Origin: Neelides folsomi
Lineage: Eukaryota; Arthropoda; Collembola; Neelipleona; Neelidae
NCBI GenBank assembly: GCA_034687125.1
Contig: JAQGBZ010000375.1
Location: 1-58,665 of the forward strand
DNA: 58,665 bases
Direction of reading: 5' to 3'
Shown piece by piece: positions 38,601-51,743 of the stretch. Both the position numbers and the translations under genes were made by a program. The notes under the pieces are model-generated. The model was given only the letters and a program-made list of their open reading frames with translations, was not told the origin of the DNA and made no database searches. The first letter of the stretch is position 1. The number at the start of each line of letters is the position of its first letter.

Positions 38601-40137
38601 GAATTTCCTTGGGGGAAATGGCGCTAAGCGGATTATCGGATTATTTGTATGTGAATAAATGAGTGGATTTGAATTGGTTAAGGTGATAAAAAGGTTTGAA
38701 TTCACGTCAAAGAAGGAAGGTAGGGCCGGTTACAGGAGTCATGGAGATGTCATAAGAAAAGATTCAAATTACTACACCCGTCCGTCACATCTCACAAGCT
38801 CACGACTCATTTGCTCAAAAACCTGTTTCCCCTTGCAGACACGTTCCATTCACTTCTGCCATTGGGTTTAGAGTTCAAGTGTTGGACAATAATGAGTTAC
38901 TGAACACACGATGCAATTATTGGTTAAATATTCATATTTATTTCAATCCAATGACCCTCCGATGCAACAAATTGACAAACAACCAAAATTTCAAATCTCT
39001 TCCTCTTTTATCTCAACAAGACCATTAATGGAAAATATGAAAGAGATTTATAGTGATCTTGATCATATAAGAGAATATACGACCAATATAAAACTTTTAT
39101 ATAATTCCATTCCTGTACAGTATTCCTTACATATACATCCTGTATATACCAATATTGGTAATATACTATGATAGATATATTAGTATTTTCAGTATTATGA
39201 TAATTTCATTAAATCTGTTTTGCATTGTTTTACACAATTCATTAGATTAATTGAATCGGCTTTTAATTGACAATTGTGTGGAGTTAAATCCCCACGACCA
39301 CGACCAACTTCAACAACAAAACAATAAACTTGACCGAGTGTTAATTAACCATGGGAATTATTTTACCTCAAATGGCTAACCTAACCAAATTAACTAAATA
39401 CACGAATGAATGAATGAGATAGAGTTTAAAACTTAATGTTAATTCCTAACTTATCCATAACTTTTTCTACTGACTTCCATTGTTCATTAATTATTTAATT
39501 AAATTGTACTTTACAGTAAAATGCAATATTAACAAAGGTTTGCTAACTTTAGAATATTAAATAGGGTATTAAAATAAATTGGTTTTTAAATTTAACTTGC
39601 AAAATAAGTTAAAATTTGAAAAGTAAGTTGATATAAAACGGAGTGATGAAAGTGAAGGTAAAAAGATGTAAACAACATAACGGTGAATTCATGAGGAAAT
39701 AAAAGGCTGTGGACGGTTTGGGTCTTTGGGAATGATGAAAAAGGAAAAATGAAATCTGTGTTGTAGAGATAGGAAAATTAAATTTTTTATTTACCGATTA
39801 TAAAGTCGAACTTTTGATTTTGGTATTTGAGTGAATTTCCTGAGAGTCTGTCCACGGTTGTTTGGATGAGGTTGTAGTTGAAGAGGACGACTGTGAGATA
39901 GGAGTGGAGAAAAAAGAGGAGACCTCCGATGAATCCGAGGCCGGGCGGGAAGTTCCCGATCATCTCACTTCGTCCATACCCCGTGGGAGAGAGTTCAAAG
40001 AGTTCCCTTCTCAAAGGCACAAAGGAGCGGAATGAGTCTTGGGAGCGGAATGAGTCTTGGGCTGCTGTCTCCACAAGAACCCGCAGTGGGGCAAGGACAA
40101 GGGTAAGTTCCTCATTGCTACAATGAACACAATCCAA
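32647..40137 (-). CDS. GMC oxidoreductase, glucose-dehydrogenase-like, altered active site
   Basis: Nine exons: 40137-39795, 38174-37975, 37824-37635, 36680-36546, 36303-36176, 35835-35665, 33812-33202, 33054-32941, 32791-32647. They total 2,037 nt in frame. The Met at 39963 (MIGNFPPGLGFIGG, 620 aa) is the likelier start because it opens an N-terminal hydrophobic segment and matches usual family length. The FAD site is KFDFIIVGSGASGSVLASR with LLLEAGG. GMC signature 1 (GKGLGGSSILNGMIYIRG) and signature 2 (GAIQSAKILMLSGIGP) are present. The C-terminal block that normally reads HPVGT is KYSGT here, so the first active-site His is lost. The second region keeps an Asn (LSINQVSCQM). Exons are GC-richer than neighbours. 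Either a non-catalytic flavoprotein or one with altered chemistry; the frame shows no decay. Confidence 0.92.
35020..35085. repeat. Intronic tandem repeat (AGTTGCAAAAATTGTTC)
   Basis: Four imperfect units with core GTTGCAAAAATTGTTC in the large GMC intron. Confidence 0.6.
35598..35655. repeat. Intronic 22-bp tandem repeat
   Basis: About 2.5 units of ATATTTAAATATGGTGGGG plus a TAT spacer, just 3' (transcript sense) of the GMC exon 35835-35665. Confidence 0.75.
37021..37112. repeat. Intronic ~20-bp tandem repeat (CTTGCAAAAATACAATAAA)
   Basis: Four to five imperfect units in the GMC intron, some carrying AAGCTT. Confidence 0.7.
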
Positions 40138-43100
40138 CCCTCTTGCAAAACCCGCACGTTTCCCAAACTCATCTCCTCACCTACCTCAGTCACAGCTACC
40201 ATAGGAGAATAGAATACTTAATTCATACAAGAAGAGAACTACCCAGAGATGGAAAAAATATTAATATTTAATTAAAAGATTTATTCATATTTAATTATCC
40301 ATTATATACCAATTTACTATAGCGGTATGTTTTAATAATGGAGTGATTGTATTTGAAATTTCATTTTTTAATTATTGAATGAATTGATGATTTTTAAACC
40401 TAATTCAACTAATCGTAAATATTTGAATAAAAAAGAATTTTAAAAAATGTTGATTTTTTAAAAATTTAAAATTTTTTCGTTTATTAAATTAAAGCCGCTT
40501 CATGAATTCGTAATTAGCCTTAACTTAATAATTAAAAGATATAAGTAACTACTATATAGCTGTAATTTAGTGGATTCATGGGTAATGTTTTACTGTAGAA
40601 GTTAAAATTTTAAGAATTGATTATAATATTGCATTTGTTCGTGGATTTTAACAAGTTCCTGTTCAGCAATTAGCCTTATGGCGTATTTCTATTTGTCCAT
40701 GAAGATATTCAAATTTAATTTTACTAACTGGAATAATAACTTCTGTGGAAATCCGAAGGTTAAGGTAAAACATTTAACTTGTTCTAACTCCATTGAGAAA
40801 ATCTGTGGTCCGTCATTTTAATTTAATTCCTAATTGAAATTCCTCATTGCTCATCTCTTTTGCAAATCCTTCAATATGCAAATTTAGCCGCATGAATTTG
40901 ATTATTTTTGTGACGCAAAATGTAAAATTTGCAATCGCGACTCTTTCGAACCTCTGACATAATGAGATTGAAAAATTTCCTTCGACTTCTTCGTACTTCG
41001 ATTCTTCAATTATTTGACTGTGGATGGGAAAAGGGGAATGAAATGTTGGTTACATGGCTCGTGCCAAAATCGCGAGACACAAAGAGCAATAACTGGCTAT
41101 CGGGCTTTTAACCTCTAACAGCTACCGTTTACCATACGTTCATTCATTTCATACATATTCATACAAGTGTATAGTATATGAATATACAATAGGATAGAAA
41201 TGATATCTTAACATTGTTCCATAATAGAAGAAGTTTCATCTAGAAATAGTCAAAAGCAATTAATCTCTTTCTTTGTCTCGTCAACGTCATCCGATCAACA
41301 GTCAATTTACATTTTTATAAAATACTGGTTTAAATGAATACTTGGACATATTGGGAACTCAGGTTTATTACACCAATTGTCCCTATAATCCAATTAATCG
41401 TTGATACTTATAATACCTACCTGTATATGTAATTGCAATACCTAATATAATTTTATTGTAAATGTATTTATAAGAATATTCATGCAGTAATTGATCAATA
41501 TAACAAAAATATAATTTTTCATAAATAATTTAATTGTATTGATGCTAATTCCTATACTTATTTCTTATCTTAAATTCGAATTGACCATTAGCCACACATT
41601 GTGTCATTTATGAACATATTAAATATTTATTTTGGGTGGGCTTTGGGTTGAGTTTAGAATTAAATAAAATAAAGTATATTTACATGTCTTATGTCCTGTG
41701 TAATCGCGGTTGCATTGTAATCACAAAATTACAAATGTCAATTGTCAAGTGCATGGTAATATAATTTACATGAAGCAATACATATAATATACTCCTATAT
41801 GTAGCGTATGTATTATTTACTATCTAATATTGTATTTCAATTTAAAACACGCTTAATAGTTAGTGTGCTTATTATATGGATATAAGATACACTCTTTAAG
41901 TAATCTAATCATTATCAATTTAAGTATGAGTTATAACAATTTATGAATACTTGTTGGTTCAAAAGAGGAAGCCGCCAATATGAACCTAACGTTGTTGTTA
42001 ATGCATTGCCTTTAACATTCTATCTTTTATATGCTTAGTTTTTTACATTAATTTTTCCCTATTTTTCTCATGTAAGTGAATGTGAGTGAATGTAAGTGAA
42101 CGTTGTGTTTGTCTCCTAAGGGCTTTAGGTGATGAGTTTGAGCATAGGTGAAATGTTTGGTGTAATTGAAGTCCTCATGTTGTTGGGTTGGAAGGAGTGG
42201 AGAAGTGCAAGACTCGATTTGCAAACCGCTTTTGCCCAACAACAGGAATTTCCTCCTTCGCTCCCAACTATTTCTCATTCATTACCAATGAAGATCATTA
42301 GACTTATTCACTATCAAACCAAATTACAAAACACCACCCGAACCGAATTTAATATTCAAGTTTAAATATTCAACCCATATACTTATCATATCCAAACAAC
42401 GTGTTCCTTATGGCTTAATTACACGTTTCCCTATACGCCTACCGACGACTCTCTTCTTCCATACATTTCCTTATAAACTTATTAATATTCCTCATATTAC
42501 TCTTGCTCTAAATCCTCAAAAGTTTAATTCAATTAATAAACTTTCACTTCCCAGTTAGTTCTTATTATTATAATTCATACTATCATTCTTCCTCTTTACA
42601 TAAATACTTAAATACATAAATACCATACAGTTATACATTATACCTGTATATTATATAGGTTATTACATGTATGGTACCTGTACAGTATTTCTATTTCTTG
42701 GGATTTTGAGATGACTCTGTACAGGAAGCTTAAAAGAAATAAAAAAAGCATATAATTATTACAATTATTACTATAATATTTGACATTTATTATCTTGTAT
42801 TAACTTGTAATTAGATGAGACATTGAGTGTGAGTTTACATCATTTATGAAACTCATATTTACATAATCGGCATTTGTAAATGAATTGAAAGTATTGGTAT
42901 GTTTGAGATAAATTGGAAGTTGCTTTTTCTCTCTTGCAACTTCTGATCTCCTTCGTTCTCCTTCGACTCACAAAGAGACGGAGATCTTTTTCACGAGTTA
43001 TCACCAATTGGAAGTTGTGTAAGGGAAGTTTAAAAGATTCTTGTAACAATCCGCGCATTCCACACGTCGCGTGCGTGGATTTTCAACACGTTCAAAGATC

Positions 43101-44619
43101 GTTTTAACAATCCTTTATAACATTCTTGACAATTCAAACAAAATTCCAATTTGTATTTGCAAAGCTCTTAACGTCTTTAACATGTCTTTTAACTATTTAA
43201 TTTTTAATTAGCTTTGACAACCCCCCATTATTTGAATTTGAATTTTAAATTATCCATCTAAATTTTATCATCAAATTGGTCATTGGGGCGCCGATCGCAT
43301 ATTTAATAGAATTTTAATTAAGTTCTAATTATGCATTGTTAAGTAAGAGTCGTTTTACTTGCCATTTTCCCATTTTGATGCTTTTGCCTGATAGTGACAT
43401 TGAATGTTTTAAACGTCAGTAGATTTTTGGCATTTTGACAAAATTTTGAAAATTGGGAAATTTTGTTGATTTATTGAATGGAATTGGCCATAAAGTTTTT
43501 TCATCACGCCTTCCATTAACTTTTTCACATTAAATCTAACGAGTTAGTTGGAGATAAAAATTTTCAATTACGATAAATCCAAAGAAGACTCAAATAGTCA
43601 ATAATTATTATTAATTATATGTAAAGTATATATATGCCAAATAGCGAAATAGCCAATATACTTTCACTCCTCGTGAGAATAAATAATAAAAATGAAAGTT
43701 GAATTTGTAAATGAAAAATATTTAAATTATTATTTTTCTTTCAGCGAAGGTTAAAAGGGAATTTAAAAGATCTAATTGGGAGAATTGGATAATTAATATT
43801 AATTTATTAATGCGATCAAGTTTGAATACAAATGAACTTACAAATGAACAACTTATAGTAATAATGCACAAATACATAAGTATACACAAATATGTATGTA
43901 ATTAACATTTAAAAACATTTTTATAAATAATGTTCAAAAGTAAAGTTCAATGATTAAATAATAGATGTAAATGTGTATTTAATCTATTTAACTATTTACA
44001 TCTACTATTAGTAATTATTACATGTTTGAGGCTAAAGTTGAATTGATCTTATAAGAGTGATTGTGCAATTTATAATTGTTCTTCTGTGTTGATTCAATAA
44101 AGACATCAATCAAGATCAATCCGTCAATCCAATTGATGTTAATGATTATAAGAAGCAAATTGGTGATGCAAACAACGTTACAATTAGATCATCTTTTACA
44201 ATATGTATATATCCATATATTTAATATACATACTATCTTTATATGTATACATTATTGTTATATCTGTATATAGCTTATATACGAGAATAGTAATATGCCT
44301 ATATAGGGTTTAAGCGACTAATCAAAATCAAAATAAGATTATCCGAGTATGAATTAAAAGATTAAGAACGTGTTTATAATTCATTCAAAAAAGAAGATTG
44401 TAATGGAATCATAAGACTTAAGATGAATATCAATTTAATGCTATGACTCTCGAGACGTAAATAATCAATTCAAAATAAATAATAAGAAATAAATAATAAT
44501 TATTTTAATGTTTCTATTTTAATTAAAAGATAATTACAAGTACACTTACTTATAATTAGTCAATGAATAATAAATTTTACCATTTAGATTAACGTTGTAA
44601 TTGAATTACAATTAGAACC
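40138..44619. other. 4.5-kb intergenic region, no gene seen
   Basis: The GMC gene's promoter should lie near its upstream edge. Open frames at 40929, 42129 and 42913 have neither family resemblance nor codon usage like the real genes. I see no exons, element ends or structured repeats worth naming beyond simple AT-rich tracts. Confidence 0.4.
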
Positions 44620-45089
44620 ATGAGGTCAGATTTAAATATTTTAAACATTTAAACATTTTTATCTAACTGTAATGATTTGGAGAATTAAAGATAAATTAAA
44701 TTTCACCTCAATTAAATTTAAATTTGATCAATGTAATTAAATTTCTTAGATTTGACGTTTTTTTCGTTCTTCTCATCGGTGTTTTCTTGACCCTTGTTGA
44801 AGATTCAAACGGAGCCGCCTTCCTGGAGCCATGTGACGAGTGGGAGATCTGCAACCCGGATTTAGTCTGCCCCTGGGACAAAAACAAGCCAACGGCCATC
44901 CAAGGAGCTCGTCTTTGGTGTCGATGTAAATCAAGCTGTAAGGAGTTTTACAAAGAAGGTCTTTGCGACTGCGGAGACGAAAAACTCGACCACGAGTCAA
45001 TAGCTCCGAAACCGCCAAATTCAAAATTATTTATTTCTATCGTCATTGTCATTCCGATCCTCTACTTCGCAGTATTTAACTCCATATAA
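44620..45089 (+). CDS. Small cysteine-rich secreted or GPI-anchored protein
   Basis: The second exon (44750-45089) has no ATG at its head. An upstream ATGAG at 44620-44624 followed by GTCAGA fits a 5-nt first coding exon. Joined to 44750 it gives MRFDVFFVLLIGVFLTLVED, a textbook signal peptide, and a 114-aa protein. The mature part has eight Cys (DEWEICNPDLVC, WCRCKSSCKEF, GLCDCGD) suggesting four disulphides. The last 20 residues (LFISIVIVIPILYFAVFNSI) are hydrophobic, as in a GPI signal or membrane anchor. Family not recognised. It precedes the receptor cluster on the same strand. Confidence 0.65.
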
Positions 45090-45526
45090 GAATTATACTG
45101 ATTTTATAACGTATATGTTATTATACTTTCTCATAATATAGCGTCATTACTCATTGAAACCAATATAAGAACAATTTAAGTAATTATTGTATAAGTGAAT
45201 CATTATAAATATTATGGACATATAAAGTAATAAAATTATTATTCATGAAGAAAAAAGATAGGAAATAAAAAAGATATTTTTTGATTTATGAGACAAATTA
45301 CATTACATTTTTCTTCTTTGTTCATTCCGACTTTCCTCCTTCGATTGGTTTATCATTTTATTTGTGGTCAAAGGGTGATGTAAATTTAATCGATTAGCAT
45401 AACATGAACTCTCATGAATTTGTATGAGTTTTAAATCCTTTGGTCCTTTAAGATATTTATGATCAATGAAGAATGTTATCATAAGGAATACATTTTGTAC
45501 ACTTTGGACTTTCGAGTTCAATCAAA
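45090..45526. other. Spacer upstream of the first Methuselah-like receptor
   Basis: AT-rich, 437 bp, no gene. Likely 3' UTR of the Cys-rich gene and promoter of the receptor. Confidence 0.45.
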
Positions 45527-48500
45527 ATGAATTTTTCTCCTGTTGTTTTAATTTTAATTTTCCAAACATTTAATTTCGTGCTTTCGTTTGATTTTTTAAA
45601 ATGTTGTGGAATTGGGAAAATGTTAAATGGGAAATTGTGTGTTGATAAAAGTGAAGATTTGGGTGATTTGTCAATTAAAATATTTAATAATTCTCATCTT
45701 ATTAATACTAACGAACATAAATATTACAAGTTTGTTTTCCATTTTAATTAAATAAGTTTTATTTTACTAATTAAACTAATTATGATTTATTATGATTATC
45801 AATTAATTAAATATTGTTTTTCATATTCAATTCATATATTTAATATTTATAATTTGAATAGCGTCACAAAAGGCCCCGTGGATTTCATAAAAGAATCCAA
45901 AATCTACAAATTGGCTGATTACCACAAGGAAAATAAATCCATAAGTTTTATAATTGACCAAAATGGAGTTTTGCTTATTGAAGAACTTGAAAATGGTAAA
46001 TTTAAAAATCATACAATTATTGTTCCCAACAATTCCTACTGCTTTGATTTTAACAAACAAAAATCTACTCAAAGTGACGATAAAATTTCATTACTTGTCA
46101 ATTTTAACATTCCAACAATTCCTAAATGTTGTCCTTATGGCAAATCTTATTCCTACAAAACCAAAAAATGCACTGATGACAGAATCCACATGAAGGAACC
46201 AATTTTTTATGAAACTGGAAGGAAGCGTTCGGATAAGCCAAATAATTTTCTTATGACTTTTGACTATTCGAAACGGTGTAAGAAAGTGGTCTTAAGTTCT
46301 GTTGCTTGGCCGGATTTCTTTCCGTAAGTTATTGTTAAAGAATAATTAAAATGGCCAATGATAATTAATATATAATTAATTACTTTTGTATAATGTATAA
46401 TTACTTATAAATTATAATTAATTAATTGTATTTAAACTTATTTGGAATTGATTGAATAAGATTCGTAGTGTTATCAAATGGGTCGGTTTATCATATGAAT
46501 CTTCATGATAAAAATTGGGAAGTTCTTTCCAATAAGAATGAATATTGCATTGATCGAATCATTTCGCGATATAAAGGATCCCCAACAAACCAAACAAGAA
46601 ATTGTGAACAACTTTTAGATCAATTCGATCAAACTCTTGTGCTCAAACATTGCAAAGTTGATAAATACGAAATACTCATAAAAAGGGATGAAGATGAAAT
46701 GGTAATTTATATATGATTATTTCTACATATTATAATATTTCCATAATTGTAGTTATATATACCAAATGGTATTATTTGGTAATGGTATTATTTCTATACA
46801 TATATTATATTTGTACATTATATGTATATATGTTAAAATATGTTATTTATCGTTTAGGGTTTTTCATTAGCTAGGAAAGTGATTGGCGGAATTTCATGTT
46901 TCTTTTATTTCGTAACTGTCGTTTTTCTCTTTTTCGGCGCTAAAAACATTCACTCTTGGATTTTAACATCTTACGTCTTGTCAATATTTATTGCCAATTT
47001 GTTCTACATAATTTCAAAGGAAACTTCTCCATACAACAAAGCAAGCTGCGTGACAATAGGTATAGACTTTAATTGATTTTCTAATTAATTGTAGTCGTTT
47101 ACTAAATTTATTAAACCAATTTCAATTTCCAATCAAGAATAATTCCCATTCATTGGGGCTGAGGATGTTAATGACAATTCTAATTGGTCCATTTCTAATT
47201 GGTCGATGGCTAATTGGTAAATGTTATTTAAATGTAAATGGAATTTAGTTCAATGTAATTTCTAGTTGTCGATAGTAGATCTAATAAAGTTATATCAACT
47301 TGCGTAATTCAATTGAGCTTTTTTATCGAGATCTCCAATCTCCCAATTTGCGATGAAGATCTCGAATAAATTTAAATCCTAATAAAGCAACGTTCACCTG
47401 AAAACGTTCACCTGAAAACGTCACCTGTAAACGTCAAATCCCCTTTGGTTGATCAAGTGACTAATAATGTTGACTTTGTTAATAATGTTGACCTCCCGGA
47501 CGAAGGATTTTTCATTTAGTCGAAATAGTCCAATTTGTCAAAGGGGATTTGCCTTCTACGGGATAAATATTCTAAGGGGCCAAGTTCGTCCACGTTGTTC
47601 TTAAAAGCAACAGAAGGCAGAAAGTGTTTACCATGAAAATCACAACTTTCTTATTCCCATAGCAATTGTATTAAATGTCCTATAATTACAAAAAGCTTGA
47701 CCAGAGCCAAATTAAATTACTTGTATTACTTGAGCTATTTTGCTATTTATAATTTTAACACCTTTCTTGAATCCGTTTGAGCAGAATTAAATTATGTTGA
47801 CATAGAAACCGTTTTAACCTTTTAAGTTTACTTAAGTTTACAATATATTGCAAATTTGTAAATTTTATATAAAACATTGCCGTGGAAACCATCGTCATAG
47901 AAACGATTGTCATAGTTTGGTTGTAAAGTTAAGTAAAAACTTAATGTTATATAAGTAAAGTTAACGTTATATAAGGAGTTTAATAAAATGTTTCGTGTTT
48001 ATTGCGTTGAGTCCATTAAGAGTGCTCTGAGTTGTAAACTTGCCCATTGTTAATTACTCAGCTACAAATGGGGAGTTTAAAAGAGTGGAGAAACTCGTTT
48101 AAGGACGGAGATTGTCAATTTGCGTTGAAGGGAAAACTCGTCAGCTTAAAACACGATTTCCTTCTCTGATCAAATTCATAAATATTTATTTATTTTAATT
48201 TCAAGGTGTTTTTTCACATTGGTTTGACATTTACTCCTTCGCTTGGCTCTCCATCATTAATTACGATCTTTGGGCCACGTTCAAGTACAAAATATCATTA
48301 ATCAATAAATAACGAGTTTACAATATTTAATTATTCCGATATATAACTAACTATATCTATTTACCTCTAATTCTTTTACATTGATTTACATATATTGAAT
48401 TTACTCTTTAATTTACATTTAATTTACTGTTTAATTCTTAATTTTTTAGTTCGCTCAAATTGGACTCAAACAAAACAGAAGAAATTCGCCGGTTTATTAA

Positions 48501-49523
48501 TTATGCAATTGTTGCTACGGCGGTTTCTTTAAGTCTTATGTTTATTTCAATCATAATGGAATTTTCTACTGATAGGTTTATTTAATAATTAATTTTCAAA
48601 GCATTAAAAAACTATAAAATAATTATTAATTTATCTAATTTAAATTAATATTATTTAATTTTTAAACTTATAGCAAGTTTTATGAATGCGAACTCGACCA
48701 AATGTATGATGAATTTGATGACGAACTTTCCAATCATAAATTGGAACTTAGCATTGGGCCAAATTATGCCGTTAACTGTTTTGTGCACAATGATAGAAAT
48801 TTTGCTTATCTTTTAATCCCCATTGGGTTGATTCTTGCTGGGAATTTATTTTTCTTTTTTACAATCTCGAGAAAAATCTATTTGTTGCACAGAATGTCAA
48901 TTCGATCAAGAAATGTTTCAATGACCAAAGAAGTCAAAAAATTGTATGTTGAACAATACAAGAATTGTTTTATATAAATTTAAAATTGGGCTATATTTTT
49001 AATTAGAATTAAATGTTTAACGATTTTATTAATTGTTTTATAATTTTAGATTTCAATTATTGATCAAGTTGATTGTCCTCATGGGGATTTTTTGGTTCAT
49101 TGATTTTATCATAGCGGTTATTGAAAAGTTTACAGAGATTGATTCAACAGCTTCCATCATCATCTTTGCAATTACGATGTTTCAAGCAATTCCGATTTTT
49201 TACATTTTTGTTATGAAAATTGAGATGTTGAGAATTTATCATGAAAAATATCATTTCATGCATTGTAAGTTTTAAATAAATATTAAATTATAATAAATTT
49301 TGTACTAAATTTTATTATTATTTATTATAATTAATTTATTAACATTATTCATTTAGGTTTAACAGTTCCTTTGTTGAAGCGTTTTGCCAAAAAGAAAAGA
49401 ACTGAAAAATCAACGGACAATTTTAGTGTTTCAAACACAAGCAAACGGAATACAACAAATTTACAAGAAAATCAATATAAGATGCAACACGAGTCACTTG
49501 GGCACAATACGATGATCATATAA
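45527..49523 (+). CDS. Methuselah-like family B GPCR, copy 1
   Basis: Exons 45527-45729, 45862-46323, 46461-46701, 46858-47059, 48206-48284, 48450-48575, 48674-48943, 49050-49264 and 49357-49523 give 1,965 nt, 654 aa. A signal peptide (MNFSPVVLILIFQTFNFVLS) is followed by a Cys-rich ectodomain with FLKCCGIGKMLNGKLC, IPKCCPYGKSYSYKTKKC and NEYCIDRI, a pattern of Methuselah-type ectodomains. Seven hydrophobic helices then run from about residue 310 (VIGGISCFFYFVTVVFLFFG onward) with HWFDIYSFAWLSIINYDLW in the TM3 region. The cytoplasmic tail is Lys/Ser/Thr-rich. Such receptors act at the plasma membrane in stress and ageing signalling in insects; the ligand here is unknown. Intron 4 (47060-48205) is unusually long and carries short tandem duplications near 47390-47440. 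Confidence 0.92.
47390..47442. repeat. Short intronic tandem repeat (CGTTCACCTGAAAA)
   Basis: Three to four imperfect units of about 14-17 bp (CGTTCACCTGAAAA, CGTCACCTGTAAA) inside intron 4 of the receptor. Confidence 0.7.
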
Positions 49524-49989
49524 AATTTAATTTCAATATTATAAATTTTTATACAAATTTTTACATATAAATTTGAATATATAAAATTGGCACATATAAA
49601 TACTGTAGATCTTAAGATTAAAAATGTTGTTAAATGAAAATGTAATTGGAGATTAAATCAACCCTAATCCATTTTTGTCAATTGTGAAATGCATTTACCG
49701 AGTGTTACCGAATAAAAATAAACTTACGACTATCAAACCACTTTATCTTATTATTTTTATTAATTTTTATTACTTTAATGTTGATAATACTAACGTCACA
49801 CTTTCTTAATAACAATAATATAATTGATTTCTGAACATCAATAAACACTTTGTTAATTTTATAAAAGTACTAATATTATAAAATATGGGTTAGTATGTTA
49901 AGAGAATATTAATGTAATATTAAAAAGTTATAAAAAGTTATTTAAATTATAATTGTTTTAACAATTGAATTAATTAGTAATTAAGCACA
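49524..49989. other. Spacer upstream of the gustatory receptor
   Basis: 466 bp AT-rich DNA, no gene seen; likely holds the gustatory-receptor promoter. Confidence 0.45.
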
Positions 49990-51352
49990 ATGAGGAATAA
50001 AAACAAATATGATTTTATTTTATTCTTTGGTTGGGTTTCCGGGTCATTGCCAATTTCAAGTCCCTTTGTTAAATTGGAAGATTTGAATTTTGAATGGAAA
50101 TTTTATCCAACACTTTACAGCTTCACTTTAGTTATTTTGGGCATATTTGTATTTATGGATTTTTTTGCAAGAACGCCATTCCATGAATTAGCAACTTCTA
50201 CGTTAATAATTAGGGCTTCAACGAATGCCATTAATTATTCAACTGATATTATTCTCCGACTCTTGGGGATTTTTAGTTGTCAGAGAACATTAAATTTGCT
50301 AAAGACAATATTAAAATTAAACGATTTCGCAAAGACAAATATATTTTTCGCTTCATCTGCAAAATACAAAACTTTGAGTAAAACTATGAAATTATTTATT
50401 GGAATTTCCTTCCTTAAATTTATCTTTGGTTTGTATAATTATTGGGAAATCTACAATTCGAGTACTCCATTCAGAGAGGGAATGATTAAAAGCAAAGGGA
50501 TCACAATTATCATTTGGTGCTTGGCAGAGGGAATTTTAAATTTTCAAATTATTTATATCCAAATGTTCGAACATTGCGTTTGCTATGAATTTTTAAATAG
50601 TTCAAAAATTATTTATCGATTGCTTCTCAATGCGATTGTAGAAGAAGAAAGATTTCACTACAGCTTTTTCAAAGTGAAAAATTTGAAAAGGAAGCGCGAA
50701 ATTTTGGAATATTTTTCGCTAATGAAATATTTCACAGTTGAATTTAATTATATATTTGGGACGAGTTCGCCATTACGTTTACTCGGGTTTTTGGCTGATA
50801 TTGTGATTTGCATCTTTAGATATTATAATGCTTCAGTTCTGCCATTAAGTTCATTATTGTCAATTTGCGTTTCTTTGTTTTTTTCATTATCTTTAATTTA
50901 TATGGGACATTATGTCAACATTGAGGTAATATCTGTATTATATTAATCAATATATAATTGTCTTGTGTATTTGTTATTACTTATTATGTATAGAATAACA
51001 TTAATTGACAGCATTAATTAATATTTATTTATATTTATTTGCTAAAGATTAACAAATACAAAATTGTATTGGCAAAGACATTCACAATATTGGAAATAGA
51101 AAAAGATTCTGAATATGAAATAAAACATTTTGAATTGGAAAAAATGCTTGTAATAGATTGGAAAATTAAAGGGAATTACATGTTTGACTTAAACAAAACT
51201 TTAACGACAAAAGTAAAAAAAAACCTTTTTATTCATTTAATTTATTCATTTTTAATTTCTAATTTGTGCAATTTTTATAAAATAATTAGATTTTGGGTCT
51301 TGCAATGACGTTCTACATGTTAATATTATCATTAAAGGCATCAGGAAAATAA
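49990..51352 (+). CDS. Gustatory receptor (insect-type 7TM chemoreceptor)
   Basis: Exons 49990-50925, 51048-51212 and 51290-51352 join in frame (1,164 nt, 387 aa). One long first exon followed by short terminal exons is typical of arthropod gustatory receptors. Several hydrophobic segments are visible (YPTLYSFTLVILGIFVFMDF, GISFLKFIFGLYNYW, LLSICVSLFFSLSLIYMG). The C-terminal family block is clear: HFELEKMLVIDWKIKGNYMF, DLNKTLTT, then ILGLAMTFYMLILSLK. The classical TYhhhhhQF motif is degenerate here: T is kept as TFYMLILSL but QF is absent. It should be a ligand-gated cation channel subunit in sensory neurons; tastant unknown. It sits between two Methuselah-like receptors on the same strand. 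Confidence 0.85.
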
Positions 51353-51743
51353 TTGTACTGAACTTTAATTAACGTTAGTATCCGAATATATATCTTTAAT
51401 ATTATTTGTTTAATGTTTGTTATAATCTATCATTGTTATTGTTATTATATAATGACCAATTGAGGAATATGATTAATAAATTAAAATGTATTTATTGGTT
51501 TTGCCGTCTTAAATTATCTCAACTCATTAATTTAATTATCCTTAATGATTTTTTCATTATTACCCTATAAAGGAAACACTAATAAAGTTTTTAATATTTA
51601 TCTTCTAATTTTCAATTATATTTATAATTACTAATTTCCGTTGAATCAATCAGTACAATTCAGGCTGAAATCTTTAATTATAATAAATACTCTAAACATT
51701 TATTTAAATTTTACTTAAGAAATTTAAATTTTGGTAGTATACA
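51353..51743. other. Spacer upstream of the second Methuselah-like receptor
   Basis: 391 bp AT-rich DNA; no gene or repeat recognised. Confidence 0.45.

Noticed and set aside
40929..43107. Several 60-80 codon open frames
   Set aside because: No signal peptide, domain, splice-supported neighbours or plausible composition; chance frames.
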